This document shows, piece after piece, positions 32,743 through 41,030 of a stretch of 64,000 nucleotides of DNA. The stretch covers positions 2,790,001 to 2,854,000 of the forward strand of contig OZ244910.1 of assembly GCA_965221735.1 (NCBI GenBank), in the 5' to 3' direction. The position numbers and the translations under genes were made by a program. Numbering within the stretch: position 1 is the first letter of the stretch; every line of letters begins with the position of its first letter. Below the pieces are notes generated by a model, which had not been told where the DNA came from, did not search any database, and was given only the letters and a program-made list of their open reading frames with translations. The DNA is from UBA2991 sp965221735 (GTDB taxonomy: Bacteria > Chloroflexota > Dehalococcoidia > Tepidiformales > Tepidiformaceae).

Positions 32743-33615
32743 ATGGCGGACGCTCCCGGCGGCGCCATCGGTCTCCTTCATCCGGGGGCGATGGGCGCTT
32801 CGGTGGGGGCGGCGCTCGTGGGGCGGGGACACCGCGTGCTCTGGGCGAGCGAGGGCCGCAGCGCGGCCACGCGCGAGCGGGCGGAGGCGGCGGGTCTCGA
32901 GGACGCGGGCAGCCTCGAACACCTGACCTCGGCCTCGGCGACGGTGATCAGCGTGTGTCCGCCAGACGCGGCCCCGGCGCTGGCCGAGCAGGTGGCGGGG
33001 ACGGGGTTCGGGGGCGTGTACGTCGATGCGAACGCGGTGTCGCCGGCGCGGGGGCGGGCGATCGGGGAGGCGGTGCTGGCGGGTGGAGCGCGGGGGTTCG
33101 TGGACGGAGGCATCATCGGGCCGCCCGCGTGGAAGCCGGGCATCACGCGGCTGTACCTGTCGGGGGGCGAGGCGGAGGACGTGGCGGGGCTCTTCGAGGG
33201 GGGTCCGCTCGAAGCGACTGCGATCGGGCCGGAGCCCGGGGCGGCTTCCGCGCTGAAGATGGCGTACGCCGCCTACACGAAGGGCACGTCGGCGCTGCTG
33301 GCGGGCATCCTCGCGCTGGCGGAGCGGGAGGGGGTGGCGGAAGCGCTGCGCGACGAGTGGGCGATCTCGCAGGCGGAGCTGGCGGCGAGCGGGGAGGGGC
33401 GGGCGCTCGGAAGCGCGGCGAAGGCGTGGCGCTTCGCGGGAGAGATGGAGGAGATCGCGGACACGTTCGCGGGGGCGGGTCTGCCGGACGGGTTCCACCG
33501 GGCGGCGGCTGAGATCTTCCGCCGCTGGAGCGAGTTCAAGGACGTCCCGGAGCCGCCCGCGCTGGACGAGGCGCTGGCGGCGCTGCTGGCCGAGCGCGCC
33601 GGGGTGGCGCGCTAG
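32743..33615 (+). CDS. NAD(P)-binding beta-hydroxyacid dehydrogenase-like protein (DUF1932 type)
   Basis: A 290-residue two-domain oxidoreductase. The N-terminal Rossmann part reads IGLLHPGAMGASVGAALVGR, the position of the usual GLGxMG, followed by VISVCPPDAA and the substrate-loop FVDGGIIGPPAW. The C-terminal helical domain (SALKMAYAAYTKGTSALLAG) has the lysine region of the DUF1932 branch. The substrate is unknown. It starts 3 bases after the coiled-coil gene and ends 2 bases before rnhB. Confidence 0.82.
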   Translation: MADAPGGAIGLLHPGAMGASVGAALVGRGHRVLWASEGRSAATRERAEAAGLEDAGSLEHLTSASATVISVCPPDAAPALAEQVAGTGFGGVYVDANAVSPARGRAIGEAVLAGGARGFVDGGIIGPPAWKPGITRLYLSGGEAEDVAGLFEGGPLEATAIGPEPGAASALKMAYAAYTKGTSALLAGILALAEREGVAEALRDEWAISQAELAASGEGRALGSAAKAWRFAGEMEEIADTFAGAGLPDGFHRAAAEIFRRWSEFKDVPEPPALDEALAALLAERAGVAR

Positions 33616-33617
33616 CC

Positions 33618-34280
33618 GTGGCGCGCGGGAACGGCGCGAAACCCCGAAAGAAGCAGCCCCGGTCCCGCATCCCCTCCCTGCGGTGGGAGCGCGAGGCCTG
33701 GCGCGAGGGCGCGGCGACCGTCGCGGGGGTGGACGAGGTGGGGGTGGGGCCGCTCGCCGGTCCGGTCACGGCGGCGGCGGTGCTGCTCGCGCCCGACGAC
33801 AAGCGGCCGTGGTTCCGGCGGGTGCGGGACTCGAAAGTGCTGACGGCGGCGGCGCGCGAGGAGCTCGCGGCCGAGATCGAGGCGTCGATCCCGTACGGGA
33901 TCGGGTGGGCGACGAGCGCGGAGGTCGACAGCCGCGGGATCGTCGAGGCGCGCCGGCTCTCGGTGCTGCGCGCGATCGAGGCGCTTCCCTGCGCACCGGA
34001 CCTGGTCATCTCCGACGCGCTCCCCCTGCCCCTGCCGCGTGTACGGGTGGAGCCGAAGGCGGACGCCCGCAGCGTCTCGGTGGCGGCGGCCTCGATCGTG
34101 GCGAAGGTCGCGCGCGACCGGTGGATGACGGAGCTGTGCGAGCGGTTCCCGGGGTACGGGTTCTGCCAGAACAAGGGGTACTACACGGAGGGCCACCGGG
34201 CCGCGATCGACCGGCGCGGTCCGTGCGAGGCGCACCGCGTGAGCTGGGCGCCGTTCGCGCAGGGCAAGCTCAAGCTGTGA
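33618..34280 (+). CDS. rnhB: ribonuclease HII
   Basis: A 220-residue RNase HII, which removes ribonucleotides and RNA from RNA/DNA hybrids. The catalytic Asp-Glu pair is in VAGVDEVGVGPLAGPV, further acidic residues in VISDALPLP and in the ARDRWMTEL helix, preceded by SVAAASIVAKVARD. It starts with GTG and has a short Lys-rich N-terminus. The stop overlaps the GTG of yraN (GTGA). Confidence 0.94.
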   Translation: MARGNGAKPRKKQPRSRIPSLRWEREAWREGAATVAGVDEVGVGPLAGPVTAAAVLLAPDDKRPWFRRVRDSKVLTAAAREELAAEIEASIPYGIGWATSAEVDSRGIVEARRLSVLRAIEALPCAPDLVISDALPLPLPRVRVEPKADARSVSVAAASIVAKVARDRWMTELCERFPGYGFCQNKGYYTEGHRAAIDRRGPCEAHRVSWAPFAQGKLKL

Positions 34281-34645
34281 ACCGGCGCAAGGAGCTGGGC
34301 GCCTTCGGGGAGCGCGTGGCGGCGCACCGGCTGGAGGCGGCGGGGCTCACGATCATGGATCGCAACGCGCGCACGCCCAGCGGCGAGATCGACCTGGTGG
34401 CGCGGGACGGCGAGGATGTCGCCTTCGTGGAGGTGCGGACGCGGCGGGCGGAGCGGGGGGCGGCAGCGGAATCGCTGGACACGCGCAAGCTGCAGCGGAT
34501 GTGGCGCTGCGCGATGGAGTACTGCGAAGCGCAGGGCGTCGACCCCGAGTGCGTGCGCATCGACCTCGTCAGCCTCGACATCGGGGCGAGCGACTCGGTG
34601 GCGCACATCGAGCACTTCCGGGGGCTCGAGATCCCGGACGAGTAG
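34277..34645 (+). CDS. yraN: YraN (UPF0102) family endonuclease-like protein
   Basis: A 122-residue protein with the restriction-endonuclease-like core: LGAFGERVAAHRLEAAGLTI, then GEIDLVARDGEDVAFVEVRT with the D...ExR/K-type motif (E-V-R where K is common), and a C-terminal strand VRIDLVSLDIG. The family is often next to rnhB, as here, and its function is unclear. GTG start overlapping the rnhB stop. Confidence 0.92.
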   Translation: MNRRKELGAFGERVAAHRLEAAGLTIMDRNARTPSGEIDLVARDGEDVAFVEVRTRRAERGAAAESLDTRKLQRMWRCAMEYCEAQGVDPECVRIDLVSLDIGASDSVAHIEHFRGLEIPDE

Positions 34646-34675
34646 GGCGCCGGAGCGTGCTAGGATCGCCACGTT

Positions 34676-35017
34676 ATGCCGATTTACGAGTTCCGCTGCG
34701 ACGAGTGCGAGAAGATCACGAACCACTTCTCGCGCAAGCCGGACCCGAAGGCGAAGGCCACCTGCGAGCACTGCGGGAGCGAGTCGACCCACCGGCTCGT
34801 GTCGAGCTTCGCGCGGACGTATTCGCGGGAGGACGTGCTTGAGCGCTACGGGGACCCGGCGACGGACAGCAAGGCGGACCTCAAGGATCCGCGGCAGATC
34901 GGGTCGTGGGTGGAGAAGCGGTTCGACGAGTACGGCGTCGACATGCCGGAGAGCGCGCGGGAGATGATCGACGCGGCGCGCGAGGGCGACCTGCCGGACC
35001 CGGTCAAGAACCTGTGA
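34676..35017 (+). CDS. FmdB-family zinc-ribbon protein
   Basis: A 113-residue protein. Residues 1-45 are the FmdB-type zinc ribbon MPIYEFRCDECEKITNHFSR with CxxC pairs at 8-11 and in CEHCG. The C-terminal two thirds are a longer acidic helical tail than usual. It may be a regulator; the family was named after a formamidase operon protein. TAGGAT at 34661 lies 9 bases before the ATG, so it can be expressed from a leaderless message. The stop overlaps the next GTG. Confidence 0.9.
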   Translation: MPIYEFRCDECEKITNHFSRKPDPKAKATCEHCGSESTHRLVSSFARTYSREDVLERYGDPATDSKADLKDPRQIGSWVEKRFDEYGVDMPESAREMIDAAREGDLPDPVKNL

Positions 35018-35652
35018 GCGGGGGCGGAGACGCGCCCCGGCCCGACACGTCACCGCTCGGGGAGATCGCGCCGCGGATCGTCGCGCACCTGGAAGAGAAG
35101 CACGCCGCCCGGGAGAAGGCGCTGCGGGCCTCGCGGGCGCTGATCCAGGCGAGCGCGCGCAGCATCCGCGAGGTGCATCGCGGAGAGATGGCGGAGGCGA
35201 AGGCGCGGCTGGACGCGGCGCGGGCGGCGGCGGACGAGGGGTTCGCGGGCCTGGGCGGACACCCCGACATCGAGCACGCGGGGTTCGTGCACGACGCGGA
35301 GAAGGAGTACGCGGAGGCGCGGGCGACGCTGGCGCTGGTCTCGGGGGCGCCGCTGCCCTCGCCGGAGGACGTCGGCGTGAGCGCGGCGGCCTGGCTGAAC
35401 GGCATCGCGGAGGCGGCGGGGGAGCTGCGGCGGGTCATCCTCGACCGGCTGCGGCAGGCAGACTTCGACGGATGCGAGGCGCTGCTCGAAGCGATGGACG
35501 ACATCTACGCGCTGCTGGTCACGATCGACTTCCCCGACGCGATGACGGGCGGGCTGCGGCGCACGACGGACCAGACGCGGGGCATCCTGGAGCGCACGCG
35601 GGGCGACCTGACGATGGCGATCGTGCAGCGGCGCGCGACCCCCGAGGGCTGA
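35014..35652 (+). CDS. translin-like protein
   Basis: A 212-residue all-helical protein starting with GTG overlapping the previous stop (GTGA). The block order of translin/TRAX proteins is clear: GFVHDAEKEYAEARATLALV, VSAAAWLNGIAEAAGELRRV, YALLVTIDFPDAMTGGLRR, then TRGILERTRGDLTMAI. Eukaryotic translin/TRAX (C3PO) is a single-stranded RNA/DNA-binding complex with RNase activity; archaeal and some bacterial relatives exist. The acidic residues that TRAX uses for catalysis cannot be assigned with certainty. It follows rnhB, yraN and a zinc-ribbon gene. Confidence 0.8.
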   Translation: MSGGGDAPRPDTSPLGEIAPRIVAHLEEKHAAREKALRASRALIQASARSIREVHRGEMAEAKARLDAARAAADEGFAGLGGHPDIEHAGFVHDAEKEYAEARATLALVSGAPLPSPEDVGVSAAAWLNGIAEAAGELRRVILDRLRQADFDGCEALLEAMDDIYALLVTIDFPDAMTGGLRRTTDQTRGILERTRGDLTMAIVQRRATPEG

Positions 35653-35696
35653 GGCCGCCGGCACCCCGGCAGAGCAAGCGAAACGCAGGCGTCACA

Positions 35697-35725
35697 TTGA
35701 ACGCAGGGGGGTGGGGCGCTAGAGT
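35697..35725 (+). promoter_or_regulatory. promoter of the membrane pyrophosphatase gene
   Basis: TTGAAC (35697-35702) and TAGAGT (35720-35725) with a 17-base spacer. The leader to the ATG is about 84 bases and includes a GC-rich hairpin near 35760-35775 (GAGGGGGCTCCCCC). I do not recognise a riboswitch in it. Confidence 0.65.
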
Positions 35726-35815
35726 GCCTTGCGGCCCATAACCTGCTGCGATTGCCATCCGAGGGGGCTCCCCCGCGATGCGCGACGCCGCTCAGCACCT
35801 GTCTCTGGGGGAACC

Positions 35816-37906
35816 ATGGAGATCCTGATCTTCGCCATCATCGCGGGCGTGCTCGCCCTCCTCTTCTCCGCCTTCCGCGTGTTCGCGGTGGTGCGGGAAA
35901 GCGAGGGGAACGAGACGATGCAGAACATCGCCCGCGCGATTCAGCTCGGCGCGGCGGCGTTCCTGAAGCGCGAGTACGCCGTGCTGGCGGTCTTCGTCGC
36001 GGCCGTGTTCGTGGTCCTGCTGCTGTTCATCGACCTGGACGTGCTGGACAAGGACCCGCTGAACTTCGACAAGGACGTGCCGGCCATGGCGCTGTCCTAC
36101 CTGATCGGGGCGATTCTCTCGGCGAGCGCGGGCTACCTGGGCATGACGATCGCGGTGCGCGCGAACGTGCGCACGGCGGCGAAGGCGCAGGAGGGGCTGA
36201 ACCCCGCCCTGCGCGTGGCCTTCAACTCGGGCACGGTCATGGGCATGACCGTGGTGGGGCTGGGCATCCTCGGCCTCGTCATCCTCTACCTGATCTGGGA
36301 GAGCGCGGCGCCGCTCGCGGGCTTCGCCTTCGGCGCTTCCTCGATCGCGCTGTTCGCCCGCGTGGGCGGCGGCATCTACACGAAGGCCGCCGACGTCGGC
36401 GCCGACCTGGTCGGCAAGGTCGAGGCGGGCATCCCCGAGGACGACCCGCGCAACCCCGCGACGATCGCCGACAACGTGGGCGACAACGTGGGCGACGTAG
36501 CCGGCATGGGCGCCGACCTGTTCGAGTCGTACGTGGGCTCGATCGTGGCGACGATGGCGCTGGCGGCGGTCGCGATTGCGGGCGCCACGAGCATCGGCGC
36601 CTCCAACCTCTTCCCGTCGGGCGCGGAGGGCTTCAAGGGCGACGCAGCGGTGCTTCCGCTGCTGATCGCGGCCGTGGGCATCATCGCCGCGGTCCTCTCC
36701 ACCTTCCTCGTTCGCACGGGCGAGCAGGCGAGCCAGGGACGGCTCCTCTGGGCGCTGCGCGCGGGCGTGTACGGCGCTTCCGGACTCGTGCTGGTGGGCG
36801 CGGCGGTCGCGATCGCCGTGATCGACCTGCCCTGGGAGCTGTTCTGGGCGATCCTCGTCGGCCTTATAGCGGGCCAGATCATCGGCACCGTCACAGAGGG
36901 ATTCACCTCATCGGAAGGCTTCGCCCTGGGGCCGTTCCGCTACAGCCCGACGGTGAACCTGTCGCAGCAGGCCGAGACGGGCTCGGGCCCCGTCATCATC
37001 GGCGGGATGAGCCTGGGAATGCTCTCGACAGCGATTCCCCTGATCACGATCGTGGTCGCGATCATCCTCGCGAACGAGTTCGCCGGGTTCTACGGCATCG
37101 CGCTGGCGGCGGTGGGCATGCTCGCCCCGCTGGGCGTGACCCTCGCGACGGACGCCTACGGCCCGGTGGCCGACAATGCCGGCGGCATCGCCGAGCAGGC
37201 GGGCCTCGATCCCGAGGTGCGAGAGCGCACGGACGCACTCGACCAGCTCGGCAACACGACGGCGGCGACGGGCAAGGGCTTCGCCATCGGCTCGGCAGCG
37301 CTGACGGCGCTGGCGCTGCTGGCGACCTACTCGATCACGACCGGCGTGGAGATGTTCAACCTGCTCGACTGGGAAGTGATGGTCGGCATCCTCATCGGCG
37401 CCCTGATGCCGTTCGTGTTCTCGGCGCTCTCGATGGGCGCGGTGGGACGCGCGGCGCAGGCGATGGTCGAAGAGGTGCGGCGCCAGTTCCGCGAGAAGCC
37501 GGGCATCATGGACGGCACCGAGGAGCCGGACTACGAGCGCGCGGTCAGCATCTCCACCAATGGAGCGCTACGCGAGATGGTCATTCCGGGTCTGCTGGCG
37601 GTGGCCGTTCCCATCTTCGTGGGCGCGGTGATCAGCGCGGAGTCGCTGGGCGGCCTACTGATCGGCTCGATCGCAGCGGGCGCCATGCTCGCCATCATGA
37701 TGGCGAACGCCGGCGGCGCGTGGGACAACGCCAAGAAGTACATCGAAGAGGGGCACTTCGGCGGCAAGGGCTCGGAAGCCCACAAGGCCGCCGTGGTGGG
37801 CGACACCGTGGGCGATCCGTTCAAGGACACCTCGGGGCCGTCGCTCAACATCCTGCTCAAGCTGATGTCGATCGTGGCGGTGGTATTCGGGCCGCTGTTC
37901 ATCTAG
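35816..37906 (+). CDS. hppA: membrane-bound proton/sodium-translocating pyrophosphatase, K+-dependent type
   Basis: A 696-residue integral membrane pump with about 16 helices that couples hydrolysis of pyrophosphate to H+ or Na+ export. All catalytic motifs are present: YTKAADVGADLVGKVE, DDPRNPATIADNVGDNVGD, DAYGPVADNAGG, GGAWDNAKK and GDTVGDPFKDTSGP. The residue that decides potassium dependence is Ala in LGNTTAATGKG (Lys in K+-independent enzymes), so potassium activation is expected. H+ versus Na+ is not decided. The ATG at 35816 follows GGGGGAA. A degenerate paralogue is encoded downstream. Confidence 0.95.
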   Translation: MEILIFAIIAGVLALLFSAFRVFAVVRESEGNETMQNIARAIQLGAAAFLKREYAVLAVFVAAVFVVLLLFIDLDVLDKDPLNFDKDVPAMALSYLIGAILSASAGYLGMTIAVRANVRTAAKAQEGLNPALRVAFNSGTVMGMTVVGLGILGLVILYLIWESAAPLAGFAFGASSIALFARVGGGIYTKAADVGADLVGKVEAGIPEDDPRNPATIADNVGDNVGDVAGMGADLFESYVGSIVATMALAAVAIAGATSIGASNLFPSGAEGFKGDAAVLPLLIAAVGIIAAVLSTFLVRTGEQASQGRLLWALRAGVYGASGLVLVGAAVAIAVIDLPWELFWAILVGLIAGQIIGTVTEGFTSSEGFALGPFRYSPTVNLSQQAETGSGPVIIGGMSLGMLSTAIPLITIVVAIILANEFAGFYGIALAAVGMLAPLGVTLATDAYGPVADNAGGIAEQAGLDPEVRERTDALDQLGNTTAATGKGFAIGSAALTALALLATYSITTGVEMFNLLDWEVMVGILIGALMPFVFSALSMGAVGRAAQAMVEEVRRQFREKPGIMDGTEEPDYERAVSISTNGALREMVIPGLLAVAVPIFVGAVISAESLGGLLIGSIAAGAMLAIMMANAGGAWDNAKKYIEEGHFGGKGSEAHKAAVVGDTVGDPFKDTSGPSLNILLKLMSIVAVVFGPLFI

Positions 37907-37957
37907 CGTAGCCGCCGGTCCGCGGCCTCGACGGGGCGGGCCGAGAGGAGGCGAGCG

Positions 37958-40012
37958 GTGATCGTGGCGCAGCTCGCGATTCCGCTCGCAGCGCTGGTGG
38001 CGGTCGTCTTCGCCACCTGGTTCGCCCTCGACATCCTCCTGCGGACGCGCCCCGGCGAGGGCGTGTCGGCGGCCGCGGAGCGCACCCGCGAACTGGGCAG
38101 CTCGTACATCTGGCGGTTCGTCATCCTCAGCGTGACGCTGGGGCTGGCGGGCGGGGCAGGGGCGGGCGCGGCGGTGGGGGCGTACCGCGACGGCGTCGAA
38201 TCGGGCGCGGTGGCAGGGCTGGCGGTACTGGCGGGGGCGCTGGCGGCGGCGGCGACGACGGCGGCGGGACTGGCGCTGGGTCAGCGCGCGAGCGAACGGG
38301 CGGCGACGGCCGCGGACCGGACGCTGCGCCAGGCGCTTGCGATCACGTTGTGGGCGGGCACGGCGCCTGCGCTGGCGGGCGGAGCGCTGGCGGTGGCGGG
38401 GGTCGCGGGGCTGTACGGCATCGCGACGCGCCTGGCGGACATCCCGGGCAGCGAGGCGGCGTTCCTCGTGCTGGGCGCGGGGGCGGGAGCGGCCCTGACG
38501 GCGATGGCGGCGCGGCTGCTGGCGGCGAGCGGGAACGCGGACGAGGACGAGGGGCCGGAGGCGGAAGCGGTCGAGGCGGCGGGGAGCGCTGCGGGCGGGG
38601 CGGACACGGTGGCGCTGATGGCGGCGGCCGGCGGCGCGGGGCTGGTGCTGGGGGCGCCGATGGCGCAGCTCGGCGACGACCTGGTCTGGATCGTGACGCC
38701 GCTGGTGGTGATGGCGCTGGGGTTGGGCGCGGCGACCATCGCGGGGATCACGTTCCCCTTCTGGACGCGGGCGATGCGGAACGCGGGGCGGTCGGTGGTG
38801 GCGGGATACGCAATCACAGCGGTCGTGGGCGGGGCGCTGGCGTTCCTCGCGCCGGTCGCGATGCTGGAGGAGGGGCGGTGGTGGCTCTCGGGCGCGGGGC
38901 TGCTGGGGGCGGGGTTGAGCGCCGCGGTATTCGTGACGGGACGGGCGATCGTGGGGGATGGGTCGAGCTACCGGGGGACGGGCGCGGCTTTCGCGCTGCT
39001 GACGGGCACCGGCCTGGTGGCGGCGTTCGCGTTCGGGTGGCAGGTCGAGATCGAGGGAGTCAGCTCGACGGCGACGGCGCTGTACGGGGTGGCAATGGCG
39101 GCGGCGGGAGCACTGGCGCTGGCCCCGGCGGCGGTCGCGATCCGCGCGTTCGGGTCGGGGGCGGCGAACGCGGCCGCGCTGGCGGAGCGCGCCCGGGAGG
39201 CGGCTGAGCCGTCCGAGGGCGAGGAGGAGGCCCCGGCGCCCATGCCGCTCGGGCCGTTGACGGCGACGGCGCAGCGAGCGCTGGCGCCGGCTTGGTGCCA
39301 GGGGATCGGCTGGACGGCGCTCGTGGGGGCGGCCCTGGTGGGGGCGCTGCTGCTGGCCGTGCGGACGGAGCTCGGGAACGTGGCCGCGAACGACGTGCCG
39401 AGGTACGTGCAGATCGCGGCCGAGCTCGGGGTCGTGCCCGACTTCGAGGACATCGAGGCACAGGCGGCCTACGACCTGGCCTCGTACCGCGACCTGCTCG
39501 ACCGGCACGATATTCACGCGGCGGACGTGCCGCAGCTTCTGCTCGCGGGGGAGGCGGAGACGCGGCTCCTGCTGGAGCTTCGCGCGGAACAGGGCCGGCT
39601 CGACGAGGGCACCAGGACGATAGCTGGGGGACCGTTGCCGTTCCCCTCGCTGCCGCCGCTGCGCCTCGACCGGCTGGTGGGGTTGGGGGCGCTGGTCGGG
39701 CTGACGGGGCTGCTGGCCGCGATCGGGCTGGCGGCGGCGGGGCGGCGCGCGGCGGTGGCGCGGACACTGGGGGCGGTGCTGGCGGCGGCGGCGGTTCCCG
39801 TGGCGGCGGCGCTGATCGTGAGGCCGGCGGTCGGGGGGAACGCGGGCTGGGAGGTGGCGGCGGGGGCGGCCCTGGCGGCCCTGGTCGCAGGCCTGGCGCT
39901 GGCAGGGAGGGGCGGCGGCAAGCAGGGCGTGACGGCGGAAACAGGGCTGTCGCTGGCGGTGTTCCTGGGGGCGGCGGGGGCGGTGATCGCACCGGCGCTC
40001 GTGGCCGCCTAG
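37958..40012 (+). CDS. probable degenerate paralogue of membrane pyrophosphatase
   Basis: A 684-residue membrane protein with about 16 hydrophobic segments, very rich in Ala and Gly, starting with GTG 52 bases after hppA. It can be aligned by eye: EGVSAAAERTRELGSSYIWR with the GNETMQNIARAIQLGAAAFL stretch of HppA, ERAATAADRTLRQALAITLW with RTAAKAQEGLNPALRVAFNS, and YGVAMAAAGALALAPAAVAI (residues 376-395) with YGIALAAVGMLAPLGVTLAT. The catalytic Asp residues are absent: DAYGPVADNAGG has become RAFGSGAANAAAL, and DNVGDNVGD and GDTVGDP are missing. It is thus probably inactive as an enzyme and may be a partner or regulator of the pump. It is unrelated to any other family I know. Confidence 0.65.
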   Translation: MIVAQLAIPLAALVAVVFATWFALDILLRTRPGEGVSAAAERTRELGSSYIWRFVILSVTLGLAGGAGAGAAVGAYRDGVESGAVAGLAVLAGALAAAATTAAGLALGQRASERAATAADRTLRQALAITLWAGTAPALAGGALAVAGVAGLYGIATRLADIPGSEAAFLVLGAGAGAALTAMAARLLAASGNADEDEGPEAEAVEAAGSAAGGADTVALMAAAGGAGLVLGAPMAQLGDDLVWIVTPLVVMALGLGAATIAGITFPFWTRAMRNAGRSVVAGYAITAVVGGALAFLAPVAMLEEGRWWLSGAGLLGAGLSAAVFVTGRAIVGDGSSYRGTGAAFALLTGTGLVAAFAFGWQVEIEGVSSTATALYGVAMAAAGALALAPAAVAIRAFGSGAANAAALAERAREAAEPSEGEEEAPAPMPLGPLTATAQRALAPAWCQGIGWTALVGAALVGALLLAVRTELGNVAANDVPRYVQIAAELGVVPDFEDIEAQAAYDLASYRDLLDRHDIHAADVPQLLLAGEAETRLLLELRAEQGRLDEGTRTIAGGPLPFPSLPPLRLDRLVGLGALVGLTGLLAAIGLAAAGRRAAVARTLGAVLAAAAVPVAAALIVRPAVGGNAGWEVAAGAALAALVAGLALAGRGGGKQGVTAETGLSLAVFLGAAGAVIAPALVAA

Positions 40013-40095
40013 CCATATCAGGGGCGGATACAGGGCTCCACGGGACGAATATCGACGAATTTCGGCATTTATTTGTGATTTCCTTCCCAAAGTCC

Positions 40096-40125
40096 TTGAC
40101 AGGCCGATCTCGGGGCTGCTAGCTT
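40096..40125 (+). promoter_or_regulatory. promoter of the c-di-AMP riboswitch transcript
   Basis: TTGACA (consensus) at 40096-40101 and TAGCTT at 40120-40125, spacer 18 bases. Transcription would start near 40132, right at the riboswitch. Confidence 0.7.
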
Positions 40126-40130
40126 CGAGA

Positions 40131-40300
40131 GGCTCCGCAAGGAGCGTGCGCTCGGTGAAAACCGAAACCTGCAGAGTGCGCCACGTGTGGCGCAGCGGGG
40201 GAACCACTTTCCGGGGTGAATGGGACCTCTCCAGTCCCTAGGGCAACCTTCCGCCCGAACCCGTCAGCTAACCCCGTATGCACTAGGAAGGCCTGGCGAG
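40131..40300 (+). ncRNA. cyclic di-AMP riboswitch (ydaO-yuaA type)
   Basis: The conserved core of the ydaO class is present in order: GGTGAAAACCGAAACCTGC, then GCGGGGGAACCA, CGGGGTGAAT, AGGGCAACCTTCCG and CCCGAACCCGTCAGCTAACC. A short stem-loop (GCGCCACGTGTGGCGC) replaces a variable arm. These riboswitches bind c-di-AMP and usually switch genes off. A further hairpin at about 40289-40320 (GGCCT...AGGCC around CGAGCAGGATGCTCG) may be part of the expression platform. The controlled gene is the zinc ribbon at 40361. Confidence 0.88.
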
Positions 40301-40360
40301 CAGGATGCTCGTTTCGAGGCCGAGATGATCTTGCCTCACGGAACCCAGGAGTAGTTCCCC

Positions 40361-40579
40361 ATGCCTGCCTTGCAAGAGGCCCCGCCCCAGACGTGCCCCA
40401 AGTGCGGCGGCTCCATCATCGTGGAGCGCGACTGGCACGGCACCTACGGCAGCTGCATCATGTGCGGCTACGTGCACGAGGTGCTGACGCGGCCGCCCAT
40501 CGATCTGGCTGCCGAGGAAGCGGCTCTGCCGCAGCGCCAGCGCCGGCGCCAGCCGTCGCACGGCAAGCTGCGCCTGTAA
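40361..40579 (+). CDS. 72-residue zinc-ribbon protein under riboswitch control
   Basis: A small soluble protein. Residues 12-43 form a zinc ribbon with CPKCGG and CIMCGYVHE (two CxxC knuckles), a tryptophan-containing linker between them, and a basic Arg/Gln-rich C-terminal tail (LPQRQRRRQPSHGKLRL) that could bind nucleic acid. No enzyme function is evident. It is monocistronic: promoter and c-di-AMP riboswitch upstream, terminator 24 bases after the stop. Usual riboswitch targets are wall hydrolases and potassium transporters, so this target is uncommon. Confidence 0.8.
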   Translation: MPALQEAPPQTCPKCGGSIIVERDWHGTYGSCIMCGYVHEVLTRPPIDLAAEEAALPQRQRRRQPSHGKLRL

Positions 40580-40603
40580 TCGCTCGCCTCACGTTCTGGA
40601 CCT

Positions 40604-40631
40604 GAAACCCCCGCCGGTGCGGGGGTTTCTC
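40604..40631 (+). terminator. rho-independent terminator of the zinc-ribbon gene
   Basis: An 11-bp perfect stem GAAACCCCCGC/GCGGGGGTTTC with loop CGGT; the T run is part of the stem end. Confidence 0.85.
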
Positions 40632-40684
40632 ATGTGTCCCGCGAGCGCCGGGGGTCGGCTACAGTGGAAGGGAGGGGGTGAACG

Positions 40685-40975
40685 ATGGCCTACATTCGCA
40701 TCTCGATCGCCAAGCCCCGACGCGGAGAAGAGGCGCACCTGCGCGACATTCTCGAACAGCTCAACGCCGAAGCCGCCAAGCACGAGGGTTGCCTCGAGAC
40801 GTACGTCCTCCACCCGCATGATGCGAGCGGCGAAATCGCGCGGCTCGCGATCTACGAGAGCGAGGAGGCGGCGGAAGCGGCAGCCTCGAGCGACGCCATC
40901 CTGGCGCTGCGCTCGGAGATGCACCTGCTGGTGGAAGCGGGGCACTCCGAGCGCGCGTTCTTCAGCGCACACTAG
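40685..40975 (+). CDS. antibiotic-biosynthesis-monooxygenase-like (ABM) alpha/beta-barrel protein
   Basis: A 96-residue dimeric ferredoxin-like barrel protein: MAYIRISIAKPRRGEEAHLR, the LNAEAAKHEGCLETYVL segment with the family Gly-Cys turn, IARLAIYESEEAAEAAASSD and a C-terminal helix. The family includes heme-degrading and quinol-forming enzymes but many members have no known function. TACAGT -10 near 40660 and a GGAGGGGGTG site precede the ATG. Confidence 0.75.
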   Translation: MAYIRISIAKPRRGEEAHLRDILEQLNAEAAKHEGCLETYVLHPHDASGEIARLAIYESEEAAEAAASSDAILALRSEMHLLVEAGHSERAFFSAH

Positions 40976-41030
40976 CGGCCCCGCCCGCGACCGACGCGGC
41001 GGATTCCCCTATCCTCTGCGCGAGGATTTG

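Noticed and set aside
37655..40207. Long minus-strand open frame opposite hppA and its paralogue
   Set aside because: Arg/Pro-rich low-complexity translation, opposite two clear membrane-protein genes; a GC artefact.
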